Shown here piece after piece: positions 1-6,322 of a stretch of 8,474 bases of DNA; within the stretch, counting starts at the first letter, position 1; each line of letters starts with the position of its first letter. The DNA comes from Desulfococcus sp. (GTDB lineage Bacteria; Desulfobacterota; Desulfobacteria; Desulfobacterales; Desulfosalsimonadaceae). The notes under the pieces were generated by a model that did not search any database, was not told the origin of the DNA, and saw only the letters and a program-made list of their open reading frames with translations. The stretch lies in assembly GCA_024641805.1 (NCBI GenBank), contig JAHECJ010000063.1, positions 1-8,474 of the forward strand. The letters run 5' to 3'. The translations under genes were made by a program, and so were the position numbers.

Positions 1-77
1 CGTTTACATCCGGCAAACTGACCATTGACGGTGATGTCATGAAATCCCAGCTGATTGGAAAACTTTTTAAAATGTAA
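1..77 (+). CDS. 3' end of a gene for an SCP2-like (sterol carrier) domain
   Basis: Only the last 24 codons are visible; the reading frame begins at base 3 and ends in TAA at 75-77. The peptide contains SGKLTIDGD and ends MKSQLIGKLFKM. The pattern S-G-K/R-L followed by G-D/N and M-x-S-Q is how SCP2 sterol-carrier domains usually end, in stand-alone proteins and at the C-terminus of multidomain beta-oxidation enzymes. Whether this gene is a lone SCP2 protein or a larger fusion cannot be seen. Only 38 bases separate it from the thiolase, with no terminator between, so the two are probably co-transcribed. The family call rests on a short motif read by eye. Confidence 0.55.
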   Translation, partial: FTSGKLTIDGDVMKSQLIGKLFKM

Positions 78-115
78 ACAAATCGATTGCCATATATAAA
101 TTAGGAGGAAGAATC

Positions 116-1321
116 ATGGCTACAGGAATAAAAGATAAGGTCGCAATCATCGGCATGGGATGCACCAAATTCGGCGAACGATGGGATGTTGGCGGCGAAG
201 AGTTGATGCTCGAAGCGTATGAAGAATGCCTTGCCGATGCCGGGATTGAACAAAACGATATTGAAGCTGCCTGGTTCGGCACCTGTATGGATGAAGTCAA
301 TGTCGGGAAAACTGCCATGCCGCTGGCCACCACGCTGCGTCTTCCCAAAATACCGGTCACCCGTGTTGAAAATTACTGTGCAACAGGCACGGAAGCATTT
401 CGGGGTGCCTGCTATGCCGTGGCTTCCGGCGCGTATGATATATGCCTGGCATTGGGTGTCGAAAAGCTCAAAGATACCGGTTACGGAGGACTACCCGGCG
501 GGGGATCCAGCACAGGTACCCTGCTCTGGCAATGGTGGCCGAATCTAACGGCTCCGGGATCTTTTGCCCAGCTTGCCAGTGCATATGCCGCAAAATACAA
601 AGTCAAAGACCAGGATTTAAAACGGGCCATTGCCCATATTTCAGCAAAAAGTCATGAGAACGGGGTATTGAACCCCAAAGCCCATCTGCAGAAAAAAGTC
701 ACGGAAGAACAGATTATGGCTTCCCCGATAATTGCACATCCGCTGGGTTTGTTCGACTGCTGCGGTGTCAGCGACGGTTCGGCCTGCGCCATTGTCACAA
801 CGCCGGAAATAGCTAAAAAACTGGGTAAGAAGGATTTCGTATCTGTCAAGGCCCTTCAGCTTGCATTAAGCAGCGGCGAAGAATCGGGTTTCAATGAATG
901 GGATGGAGACCACTTTGTCACGACCACAAAATGCAGCACCCAGGCGTATAAGGAAGCCGGGGTTACGAATCCAAGAGAGGAAATCAGTATGATGGAGGTC
1001 CATGACTGTTTTTCCATCACTGAATTTGTGACGTATGAGGATCTGCATATCTCGGCACGCGGAAACGCCATTAAGGATATCATGGACGGTTTTTACGATT
1101 TGGACGGTGGCCTGCCCTGTCAGGTGGACGGAGGCTTAAAATGTTTCGGCCACCCCATTGGTGCATCGGGCTTGAGAATGCTTTATGAGATGTACCTGCA
1201 GCTCCATGGCCGGGCGGATAAACGTCAGCTTGAAAATCCCAAACTGGGGCTGACTCATAATCTGGGCGGCTTTCCATTCCAGAATATCTGCAGCATTTCC
1301 ATTATTGGAAAATATAAATAA
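116..1321 (+). CDS. SCP2-type thiolase (acetyl-CoA acyltransferase family)
   Basis: This 401-residue protein belongs to the thiolase superfamily and should be cytoplasmic, cleaving or forming beta-ketoacyl-CoA. The start is ATG at 116, eight bases after a strong AGGAGGA site (103-109). The nucleophile is Cys88 in ENYCATGTEAF. The HDCF motif (296-299) and GHPIGASG (345-352) supply the other expected catalytic residues. The classical C-terminal CxG motif is absent and replaced by LGGFPFQN (383-390). In SCP2-type thiolases the HDCF cysteine takes over that acid/base role, so the enzyme looks complete for its own subgroup. The length fits the subgroup. Many bacterial and archaeal relatives are annotated only as acetyl-CoA acetyltransferase, and some work with DUF35 OB-fold partners; none is visible here. 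The upstream SCP2-like gene suggests a lipid-derived acyl-CoA substrate. Chain length and direction cannot be told. Confidence 0.88.
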   Translation: MATGIKDKVAIIGMGCTKFGERWDVGGEELMLEAYEECLADAGIEQNDIEAAWFGTCMDEVNVGKTAMPLATTLRLPKIPVTRVENYCATGTEAFRGACYAVASGAYDICLALGVEKLKDTGYGGLPGGGSSTGTLLWQWWPNLTAPGSFAQLASAYAAKYKVKDQDLKRAIAHISAKSHENGVLNPKAHLQKKVTEEQIMASPIIAHPLGLFDCCGVSDGSACAIVTTPEIAKKLGKKDFVSVKALQLALSSGEESGFNEWDGDHFVTTTKCSTQAYKEAGVTNPREEISMMEVHDCFSITEFVTYEDLHISARGNAIKDIMDGFYDLDGGLPCQVDGGLKCFGHPIGASGLRMLYEMYLQLHGRADKRQLENPKLGLTHNLGGFPFQNICSISIIGKYK

Positions 1322-1337
1322 TTAAAAAATAATTCTT

Positions 1338-1378
1338 AAAAAAAAGGCGCCGTAAAATTTTTTACGGCGCCTTTTTTT
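1338..1378. terminator. Bidirectional intrinsic terminator between convergent genes
   Basis: GGCGCCGTAAAA (1346-1357) pairs perfectly with TTTTACGGCGCC (1360-1371). The GC stem is flanked by eight A (1338-1345) and seven T (1372-1378), so each strand reads stem then U-run. It lies 16 bases after the thiolase stop and about 100 bases beyond the stop of the minus-strand barrel gene, so it can serve both. Confidence 0.93.
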
Positions 1379-1449
1379 GTTTATAACAGCTTCCAGACGA
1401 CATCTCCATAATCTATTGAAATGATGGATATGTTTTTTTGTTGATACAG

Positions 1450-1465
1450 TGGTGAGTCGTCACCA
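1450..1465. repeat. Short hairpin just after the barrel gene stop
   Basis: TGGTGA (1450-1455) and TCACCA (1460-1465) form a perfect 6-bp stem with a GTCG loop, 11 bases past the stop codon of the minus-strand barrel gene. No U-run follows directly on the minus strand, so it is more likely a 3' end stabilising hairpin than a terminator. It may be chance. Confidence 0.35.
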
Positions 1466-1476
1466 TGAAAAGCTTT

Positions 1477-2373
1477 TTAATATTTGAATGCAATACCGGC
1501 TTCAACAAGGTGCCTGTTATATTCATAGAGATCAACATTGGACGTTGAATGAATAAAAGAATAATTGGTATAAATACCGAAAAAATTTGTTAACTGATAT
1601 TGAATATCGAGTCCGGCAACCAGGTTGTCATCTGTCCGTTTATCAGTTGAAGTGGAAGTGGGTTCATATCCGAGAACCGCTTCATCATATTTTGAGTGCT
1701 GATAATCTAAAGACAAGCGGATTGTGCTTACATCTTTAAAAAAAAGAATATATGCACATCCGGCCCCGGCAGTTTTAGCGTCTTCATCATACGCAGAATG
1801 ATCCCGGTCATCGATAATGGCACCAATCCCGTAAAAAGCAACTGCCTGATTGGTTTGCGGAATTAAATAAGTTAAAGTCGGCGAAACCGTATATTTGACG
1901 TAATCCGTTTTATTGTCTTCCAGGGCATAACCGTAGGCAACCGGCAGGCTGTATGTCAGCTGGCCCTTTGTATACTGAGGCTCCAGCGATATGCTTTGAT
2001 CGATCACATCATATTCGTTGAAATCCTGATAAAAGCTCGCATATCCGCCATAATCGGTTCTGAATCCGAAAGCGCCTTCTATCGGGGCCTGCCAGCCGGC
2101 GGAAAGTGTCGTGGCAAATCCTGTATCGCTGCCTATATCCACTCCGTTAGTTGATGAACCAACTCTGGAATCATATAATCCACCCAGCCGTAACCGGGCA
2201 TAAAATGGATTAAGGTCTCCTTTCAACTGTTCAACACGATTTTCAATTCCTCCCTTCCCCACCGGGGAAGTGCTCCGCGAAGGAGCTGAACAACCTCAGC
2301 CGGCCCAACTTTCAGCGGCAACTGAAACGATAAACATCAGTATTCCCATCACAATGAAAAATCGAAATTTCAA
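1477..2373 (-). CDS. Outer-membrane beta-barrel protein with an in-frame UGA after its signal peptide
   Basis: The best reading starts at TTG (2373-2371), six bases after AAGGAG. Codons 1-25 encode a clear Sec signal peptide: basic KFR, a hydrophobic core FFIVMGILMFIV, then AAESWAG. Codon 26 is TGA (2298-2296). The same frame then continues open for 272 codons to TAA at 1477. The remainder is rich in alternating aromatic/polar strands and Gly/Asn/Asp turns and ends in GIAFKY, a terminal-aromatic outer-membrane assembly signal. It therefore looks like a small porin-like barrel of roughly 270 residues, preceded by a short IENRVEQL helix. I do not recognise the family. A later start at GTG 2262 has no ribosome site, sits in a hairpin loop and would lose export. 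The TGA may be a nonsense mutation (pseudogene), selenocysteine, or an error in the sequence. It converges with the thiolase gene. Confidence 0.62.
2254..2286 (-). promoter_or_regulatory. Two tandem hairpins after the in-frame UGA (possible SECIS)
   Basis: Read on the minus strand after UGA (2298-2296): GCTCC (2286-2282), loop TTCGC, GGAGC (2276-2272). Then CTTCCCC (2270-2264), loop GGT, GGGGAAG (2260-2254). The second apical loop begins 33 bases after the UGA and opens with GG, which fits the loose bacterial SECIS model as I remember it. Neither stem is followed by a U-run, so a terminator is unlikely. The structure is seen directly; the SECIS role is a guess. Confidence 0.3.
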
Positions 2374-2439
2374 AATAAGCTCCTTTCAATGATGATTTTT
2401 TGCGAACCGCCCCTTCTTTAAAAAAGGACAAGTTATCAG

Positions 2440-2468
2440 TATTTAAATTAAGATGGTTTCTTTTTCAA
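2440..2468 (-). promoter_or_regulatory. Candidate sigma-70 promoter for the barrel gene
   Basis: On the minus strand TTGAAA (2468-2463) is separated by 17 bases from TAAATA (2445-2440), about 65 bases upstream of the TTG start. The -35 matches 5 of 6 consensus bases but the -10 is weak. AT-rich DNA gives such matches easily. Confidence 0.22.
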
Positions 2469-2483
2469 GCTTTTTAATGGGAT

Positions 2484-2530
2484 TCATAAACATCACTTGT
2501 AGTCATAAACCGTGTTTATTAGTCTTATGA
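2484..2530. promoter_or_regulatory. Repeated TCATAAAC half-sites and a palindrome (candidate operator)
   Basis: TCATAAAC occurs at 2484-2491 and again at 2503-2510, a 19-base period. The second copy is part of the perfect palindrome ATAAAC-CGT-GTTTAT (2505-2519). TTATGA at 2525-2530 gives a further half-site in opposite orientation. The cluster sits between the divergent barrel and alcohol dehydrogenase genes, upstream of both candidate promoters, where an activator or repressor of either would bind. The downstream TetR protein is one candidate ligand, but nothing in the sequence proves the pairing. The rest of the 297-base divergent region (2374-2670) is AT-rich with no convincing ORF. Confidence 0.33.
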
Positions 2531-2589
2531 AAAATTCCAATGTATTTATCAATGATTTTAATTATATATAAGTAACTAAATTTATTTAA

Positions 2590-2618
2590 TTGACGGCGGT
2601 ATTTTGCTGTGTTAAAAA
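2590..2618 (+). promoter_or_regulatory. Candidate sigma-70 promoter for the ADH-SCP2-AOR operon
   Basis: TTGACG (2590-2595) matches 5 of 6 -35 bases. Seventeen bases later TAAAAA (2613-2618) is a mediocre -10. It would place transcription start near 2625 and leave a leader of about 45 bases before the ATG at 2671. It lies about 60 bases downstream of the TCATAAAC cluster. Confidence 0.33.
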
Positions 2619-2670
2619 AAACTAAACTGGTTGGCCGACTTAATTTTTAACCCGTATCAAGGAGTTTATC

Positions 2671-3846
2671 ATGTTGCCTGAATTTTTTGAATTTTATAAC
2701 CCCACCAAGGTTGTTTATGAGGCCGGGGTTGCGACAGATTTAAAACCCGAACTCGATCTTATCGGTATCACAAAATATTTTATTGTATCCGATCATATCA
2801 TCAATGATTTGGGGTTGGTTCAGAAAGTAGCGGACGGTCTTGTTGACGCCGGATTTGAAGTGACCGGAAAATATCTGGATGTGGCACAGGATGCCAGACT
2901 CAAAGACGTAAAAAAATGTGCGGATATTGTAAAAGCATCCGGTGCCGAAGGCATTATATCCATTGGCGGCGGAAGCGTCATTGATACCGCAAAAGCCGTT
3001 AATATTCTGTTTTCTGTCGGCGGTGACCTGGTTGATGATTATTCAGGGGCACATACATTAACAAAACCGCTTAATCCTCATGTGGTCATACCCACTACCG
3101 CCGGCACAGGTAGCGAAGTAACCATGATCGCGGTTATCTATGATGAAGAGAATAAGGAGAAGCTGGCGTTTCCTGATAAATTCCTCTTGCCGAACCTGGC
3201 GGTGCTGGATCCTGAAATGACCATTTCCCTGCCCCCGAAAATGACGGCAGCGACCGGTATGGATGCGTTAACCCATGCGGTTGAGGCGTATGTCGGCCCC
3301 CAGGCCTCTCCGATCTCAGACGCCTTCGCGGTCGGCGCCATTGAACTGATCATGAAAAACCTGGTAACGGCAACCCGAACCGGTGACGACGTTGATGCCC
3401 GGGGATCCATGCTGATTGCATCCACGATGGCCGGCATTTCCTTTACACATTCCATGTGCGGTTGCATTCATGGAATGGCCCATGCCACGGGCGGCCTGTA
3501 TCGGGTTCCCCATGGTATAGCCAACGGAATATTTCTTCCTTTTGGACTGGAATATAATTTTGAAGAAATCAAAGAAAAACTGGCACGGCTTGCGCCGGTC
3601 ATGGGAGAGGATACCTCCGGATTATCGGAAGATGAAGCGGCAAGACTCGCCATCGCGGCCATCAGAAAACTGTCAAAACAACTCAATGAACTGGGCGCTT
3701 TACCGATACGATTGCGAGATGTGGGCGTTCCGGAAGATGGACTCGTTGCCATTGCTGAAGGCGCCATAAATGACGGCACATCATTTTACAACCCCAGAGA
3801 AATGGACGAAGAAGAATTATTACCATATATTCAGAATGCATATTAA
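2671..3846 (+). CDS. Iron-containing alcohol dehydrogenase
   Basis: This 391-residue cytoplasmic enzyme of the group III (FucO/AdhB/1,3-propanediol dehydrogenase) family interconverts an alcohol and its aldehyde with NAD(P)H. The Rossmann-like half carries the nucleotide motif GGGSVIDTAK (99-108) and PTTAGTGSEV (141-150). The metal ligands are all in place: Asp198 and His202 in MDALTHAVEAY, His267 in CIHGMAHATGG and His281 in VPHG. The 14-residue gap between the last two matches the family. The length is normal. The start is ATG at 2671 with AAGGAG six bases upstream. It heads an operon whose next two genes encode an SCP2 lipid carrier and an aldehyde:ferredoxin oxidoreductase, so the aldehyde is probably the shared intermediate. 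The substrate cannot be read from sequence. Cys263 and Cys265 next to the metal site are a small oddity. Confidence 0.92.
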   Translation: MLPEFFEFYNPTKVVYEAGVATDLKPELDLIGITKYFIVSDHIINDLGLVQKVADGLVDAGFEVTGKYLDVAQDARLKDVKKCADIVKASGAEGIISIGGGSVIDTAKAVNILFSVGGDLVDDYSGAHTLTKPLNPHVVIPTTAGTGSEVTMIAVIYDEENKEKLAFPDKFLLPNLAVLDPEMTISLPPKMTAATGMDALTHAVEAYVGPQASPISDAFAVGAIELIMKNLVTATRTGDDVDARGSMLIASTMAGISFTHSMCGCIHGMAHATGGLYRVPHGIANGIFLPFGLEYNFEEIKEKLARLAPVMGEDTSGLSEDEAARLAIAAIRKLSKQLNELGALPIRLRDVGVPEDGLVAIAEGAINDGTSFYNPREMDEEELLPYIQNAY

Positions 3847-3867
3847 CTAAAAAAGGAGACGACAATC

Positions 3868-4305
3868 ATGGGTATGTTCAAAACTTCCGAAGAATTTGAA
3901 AAAGTAATCGTGGGCTTCTTTCAACTGGTCGCAGATACACCGCTGATCGCTGACAAACTGCTGCAATCCAAAATGGTCATCCGCTTTAAATACAGTGATC
4001 CGGATCTGACCGTGGTTGTTGACTGTGCGGGAGACAAGGCGCTGGTCAAACCGCATGATACAACAACGCAAGCCATCGTTGAAATGACCATGTCGGCAGA
4101 CATTGCGCACCGGTTCTGGTTCGGTATGGTGAACCTGACCAAAGCATTGACCCGTAAGGAAATGGTGGCCAAAGGCCCGATTCCCAAAGTTCTGAAACTT
4201 CTTCCGGCGATTAAGCCTTCATATGCCATGTATCCGCAATATCTGGATGCCAACGGTTTTGAACAATACAATATTACAAAAGCCTATAAACCACCAACAG
4301 CTTAA
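3868..4305 (+). CDS. SCP2 sterol-binding domain protein (small lipid carrier)
   Basis: This stand-alone protein of 145 residues resembles the SCP2 sterol-transfer fold, which binds hydrophobic ligands such as fatty acyl chains or sterols in a cytoplasmic pocket. The central beta-sheet part is visible as MVIRFKYSDPDLTVVVDC (36-53). It is followed by the family-like stretch VEMTMSADIAHRFWFG (71-86), the KALTRKEMVAKG helix (92-103) and a proline-rich C-terminus. No signal peptide or membrane segment is seen. The start is ATG at 3868, nine bases after AAAAGGAG; a second ATG two codons later is possible. It lies 21 bases after the alcohol dehydrogenase and 48 bases before the aldehyde oxidoreductase, in one operon. 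This suggests it carries or presents a hydrophobic substrate to these enzymes. The fold call is strong; the ligand is unknown. Confidence 0.82.
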   Translation: MGMFKTSEEFEKVIVGFFQLVADTPLIADKLLQSKMVIRFKYSDPDLTVVVDCAGDKALVKPHDTTTQAIVEMTMSADIAHRFWFGMVNLTKALTRKEMVAKGPIPKVLKLLPAIKPSYAMYPQYLDANGFEQYNITKAYKPPTA

Positions 4306-4353
4306 AAAATCTTTTACTGATACAAAATCAAATTTATATAGGAGAGCAAAATT

Positions 4354-6231
4354 ATGGGCGGTTATGCTGGAAAAATCCTATATGTCAACCTATCCTCCGG
4401 TGTGATTGAAAAAAAACCGCTGGACATGGGTTTTGCCAGAAAACATATCGGGGGACTGGGATTTGGAACAAGGATATACCTGGATCTGATAAAGAATAAT
4501 CCGGTATTTGACGCTTTATCCGAATCAAATCCGTTTGTATTGATGACCGGACCGCTGACCGGCATGAAACTCAATGGCGTAGCAAGGTGGACTGTCTGTT
4601 CCAAATCTCCCCTGACCGGATTCTGGGGTGACAGCAATGTCGGCGGGTTTTTCGGTGCTTATCTGAAATTTGCAGGCTACGACGGAATTGTGATTACCGG
4701 CAAGGCGAAAACACCTTCATACCTGTTTATTAACGACGACACCGTTGAAATCAGAAATGCCGAGAAATACTGGGGTAAGGATGTTTTTACCGTTACAGAT
4801 CAATTAAAAGAGGATCTGAAACCGGAAACAAAAAAAGGCGGACAGGTCTTAGCCATCGGCCCTGCAGGCGAAAAACTCATAAAATTTGCTTCCCTGATAA
4901 ACAACAAGGGCCACGCAGCAGGCCGCACTGGCATGGGCACAGTATGGGGATCGAAAATGCTTAAAGCCGTCTTTGTCAGCGGAAACGGCAAAATTGAGGT
5001 CGCCCAGCCTGAAGAGCTCGATGTTTTGCGTGCCGAGCTTAAAGAAATTTATGACGAAAGTATCGGCATCAGCGCCATACATTCTTCCGGCACCGCAACC
5101 CATATGGACGTCGGCATCATCAGCGGTGATATTCCCATCAAAAACTGGCAGCAGACGGATTGGGATGAAATCGACGAAATCGGACCTTCAATGATTGAAG
5201 AAAAGATTTTTGCTGGCCATAAAACCTGCTATGGATGCGGTGTGGCGTGTAAAAAAAATGCGGAAGTGAAAGACGGCCCGTTTAAAATGGAAAAAGGACC
5301 GGGGCCGGAATACGAGACCGTTGCCACTTTCGGCGCCATGTGTTTAAACCCGAGCATTGAATCCATTGCAAAGGCAAATGACATCTGCAACCGCTACGGC
5401 ATGGACACCATCACCTGCGGTTCAACAATTGCCTTTGCCATCGAGTGCTTTGAAAATGGCTTGATTGATGAAAAAGATACGGAAGGAATTTCCCTGACAT
5501 GGGGCAATTCAGAAGCGATTGTGAAAATGGTCGAAAAAATTGCCAAACAGGAAGGATTCGGCGCCATCCTCGGCCAGGGCAGCCAAAAAGCAGCAGAACA
5601 CATTGGCGGAAATGCGTCGGATTTCCTGACAACAGTCAAAGGGCTTGAAGCTCCCATGCATGACCCCAGAAGCGCCCATGGATATGGACTGGCTTATGCC
5701 ATATCACCGCGAGGCGCCTGTCATGAAGCAAGCCTCACCTTTGAAGCGGAGGGCGGGACGATTTTCATTCCCGAGATTCCGATGTTGTCTTCGGATCTCC
5801 CTGAAGGGAGCGACGAAAGGGCGAAGTTAAACGTGGCCGCTCAGGATTACGGAATGTTTTTTTCAAACTGCGCGGTTTTCTGTAATCTCGGCGGAATGCC
5901 CTTGAATGCCACCCAGGCAGTGAGTCTTGTAAATTACGTCACCGGATTCGACTATAGCCTCAATGAAGTCCTGGAGATTGGCAGACGGATATGGTATTTA
6001 AAGCGCGGCCTGACCAATCTTTTCGGCGCAAGGGCAGAAGATGACAAACTTCCCAAACGACTGATGACAGTAATGGAAGAAGGACCAACTGAAGGAAGTT
6101 TGCCGGATATGGATAAAATGCTTGCTGAATTTTATGAATTGCGCGGATTTGACAAAAACGGCCTCCCAACAAAAAAAGTGCTTGAAGAAGTCGGTCTTCC
6201 TGACCTGGCAGCATTGCTCAACAACGTTTAA
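4354..6231 (+). CDS. Tungsten-dependent aldehyde:ferredoxin oxidoreductase (AOR family)
   Basis: This 625-residue protein spans the whole AOR family: N-terminal domain GGYAGKILYVNL (2-13), GGLGFGTRI (33-41), LMTGPLTG (63-70) and GDSNVGGFFGAYLKFAGYDG (92-111), then domains 2 and 3. Cys292, Cys295 and Cys299 (CYGCGVAC) are three [4Fe-4S] ligands. Cys510 in NCAVFC is the likely fourth, with Cys506 also close. CNRYGMDTITCG (345-356) is the typical cofactor-domain helix. The enzyme would hold a tungsto-bispterin and oxidise an aldehyde to its acid with ferredoxin, or run in reverse. ATG at 4354 follows GGAGAG by seven bases. It is the last gene of the ADH-SCP2 operon and is followed by a terminator. 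No small ferredoxin subunit gene is present. It lacks the typical BamB N-terminus, so benzoyl-CoA reductase is unlikely, although BamB is a relative. Confidence 0.92.
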   Translation: MGGYAGKILYVNLSSGVIEKKPLDMGFARKHIGGLGFGTRIYLDLIKNNPVFDALSESNPFVLMTGPLTGMKLNGVARWTVCSKSPLTGFWGDSNVGGFFGAYLKFAGYDGIVITGKAKTPSYLFINDDTVEIRNAEKYWGKDVFTVTDQLKEDLKPETKKGGQVLAIGPAGEKLIKFASLINNKGHAAGRTGMGTVWGSKMLKAVFVSGNGKIEVAQPEELDVLRAELKEIYDESIGISAIHSSGTATHMDVGIISGDIPIKNWQQTDWDEIDEIGPSMIEEKIFAGHKTCYGCGVACKKNAEVKDGPFKMEKGPGPEYETVATFGAMCLNPSIESIAKANDICNRYGMDTITCGSTIAFAIECFENGLIDEKDTEGISLTWGNSEAIVKMVEKIAKQEGFGAILGQGSQKAAEHIGGNASDFLTTVKGLEAPMHDPRSAHGYGLAYAISPRGACHEASLTFEAEGGTIFIPEIPMLSSDLPEGSDERAKLNVAAQDYGMFFSNCAVFCNLGGMPLNATQAVSLVNYVTGFDYSLNEVLEIGRRIWYLKRGLTNLFGARAEDDKLPKRLMTVMEEGPTEGSLPDMDKMLAEFYELRGFDKNGLPTKKVLEEVGLPDLAALLNNV

Positions 6232-6253
6232 TTTACAAATTTTTCCTTTTTTT

Positions 6254-6288
6254 GACCACGCCTTATCACCCTTAGGCGTGGTCTTTTA
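6254..6288 (+). terminator. Intrinsic terminator after the AOR gene
   Basis: GACCACGCCT (6254-6263) pairs perfectly with AGGCGTGGTC (6274-6283) around a 10-base loop, followed by TTTTATT. The opposite strand has no U-run, so it acts on the plus strand only. It closes the alcohol dehydrogenase operon 22 bases after the AOR stop and sits 39 bases before the TetR gene. Confidence 0.88.
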
Positions 6289-6322
6289 TTAATTTTTTCT
6301 ATCTTTCCCACAGGAATATTCA

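Noticed and set aside
1477..2262. Barrel protein starting at GTG 2262
   Set aside because: No ribosome binding site, the codon lies in the loop of a 7-bp hairpin, and the product would lack a signal peptide. The upstream TTG with AAGGAG encodes a signal peptide in the same frame.
2254..2286. Tandem hairpins as a terminator or leader-peptide attenuator
   Set aside because: No U-run follows either stem, and the short upstream peptide is a signal sequence without a run of regulatory codons.
2296..2298. Genome-wide reassignment of UGA as Trp
   Set aside because: None of the other full-length conserved genes here contains an in-frame TGA, and they use TGG for Trp.
3138..4271. Several 65-116 codon minus-strand ORFs under the ADH and SCP2 genes
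   Set aside because: All overlap strongly supported plus-strand genes, have no recognisable motifs or start signals, and follow from codon bias.
4354..6231. AOR gene as BamB, the benzoyl-CoA reductase subunit
   Set aside because: The N-terminus reads as a standard AOR, and no other bam genes lie nearby.
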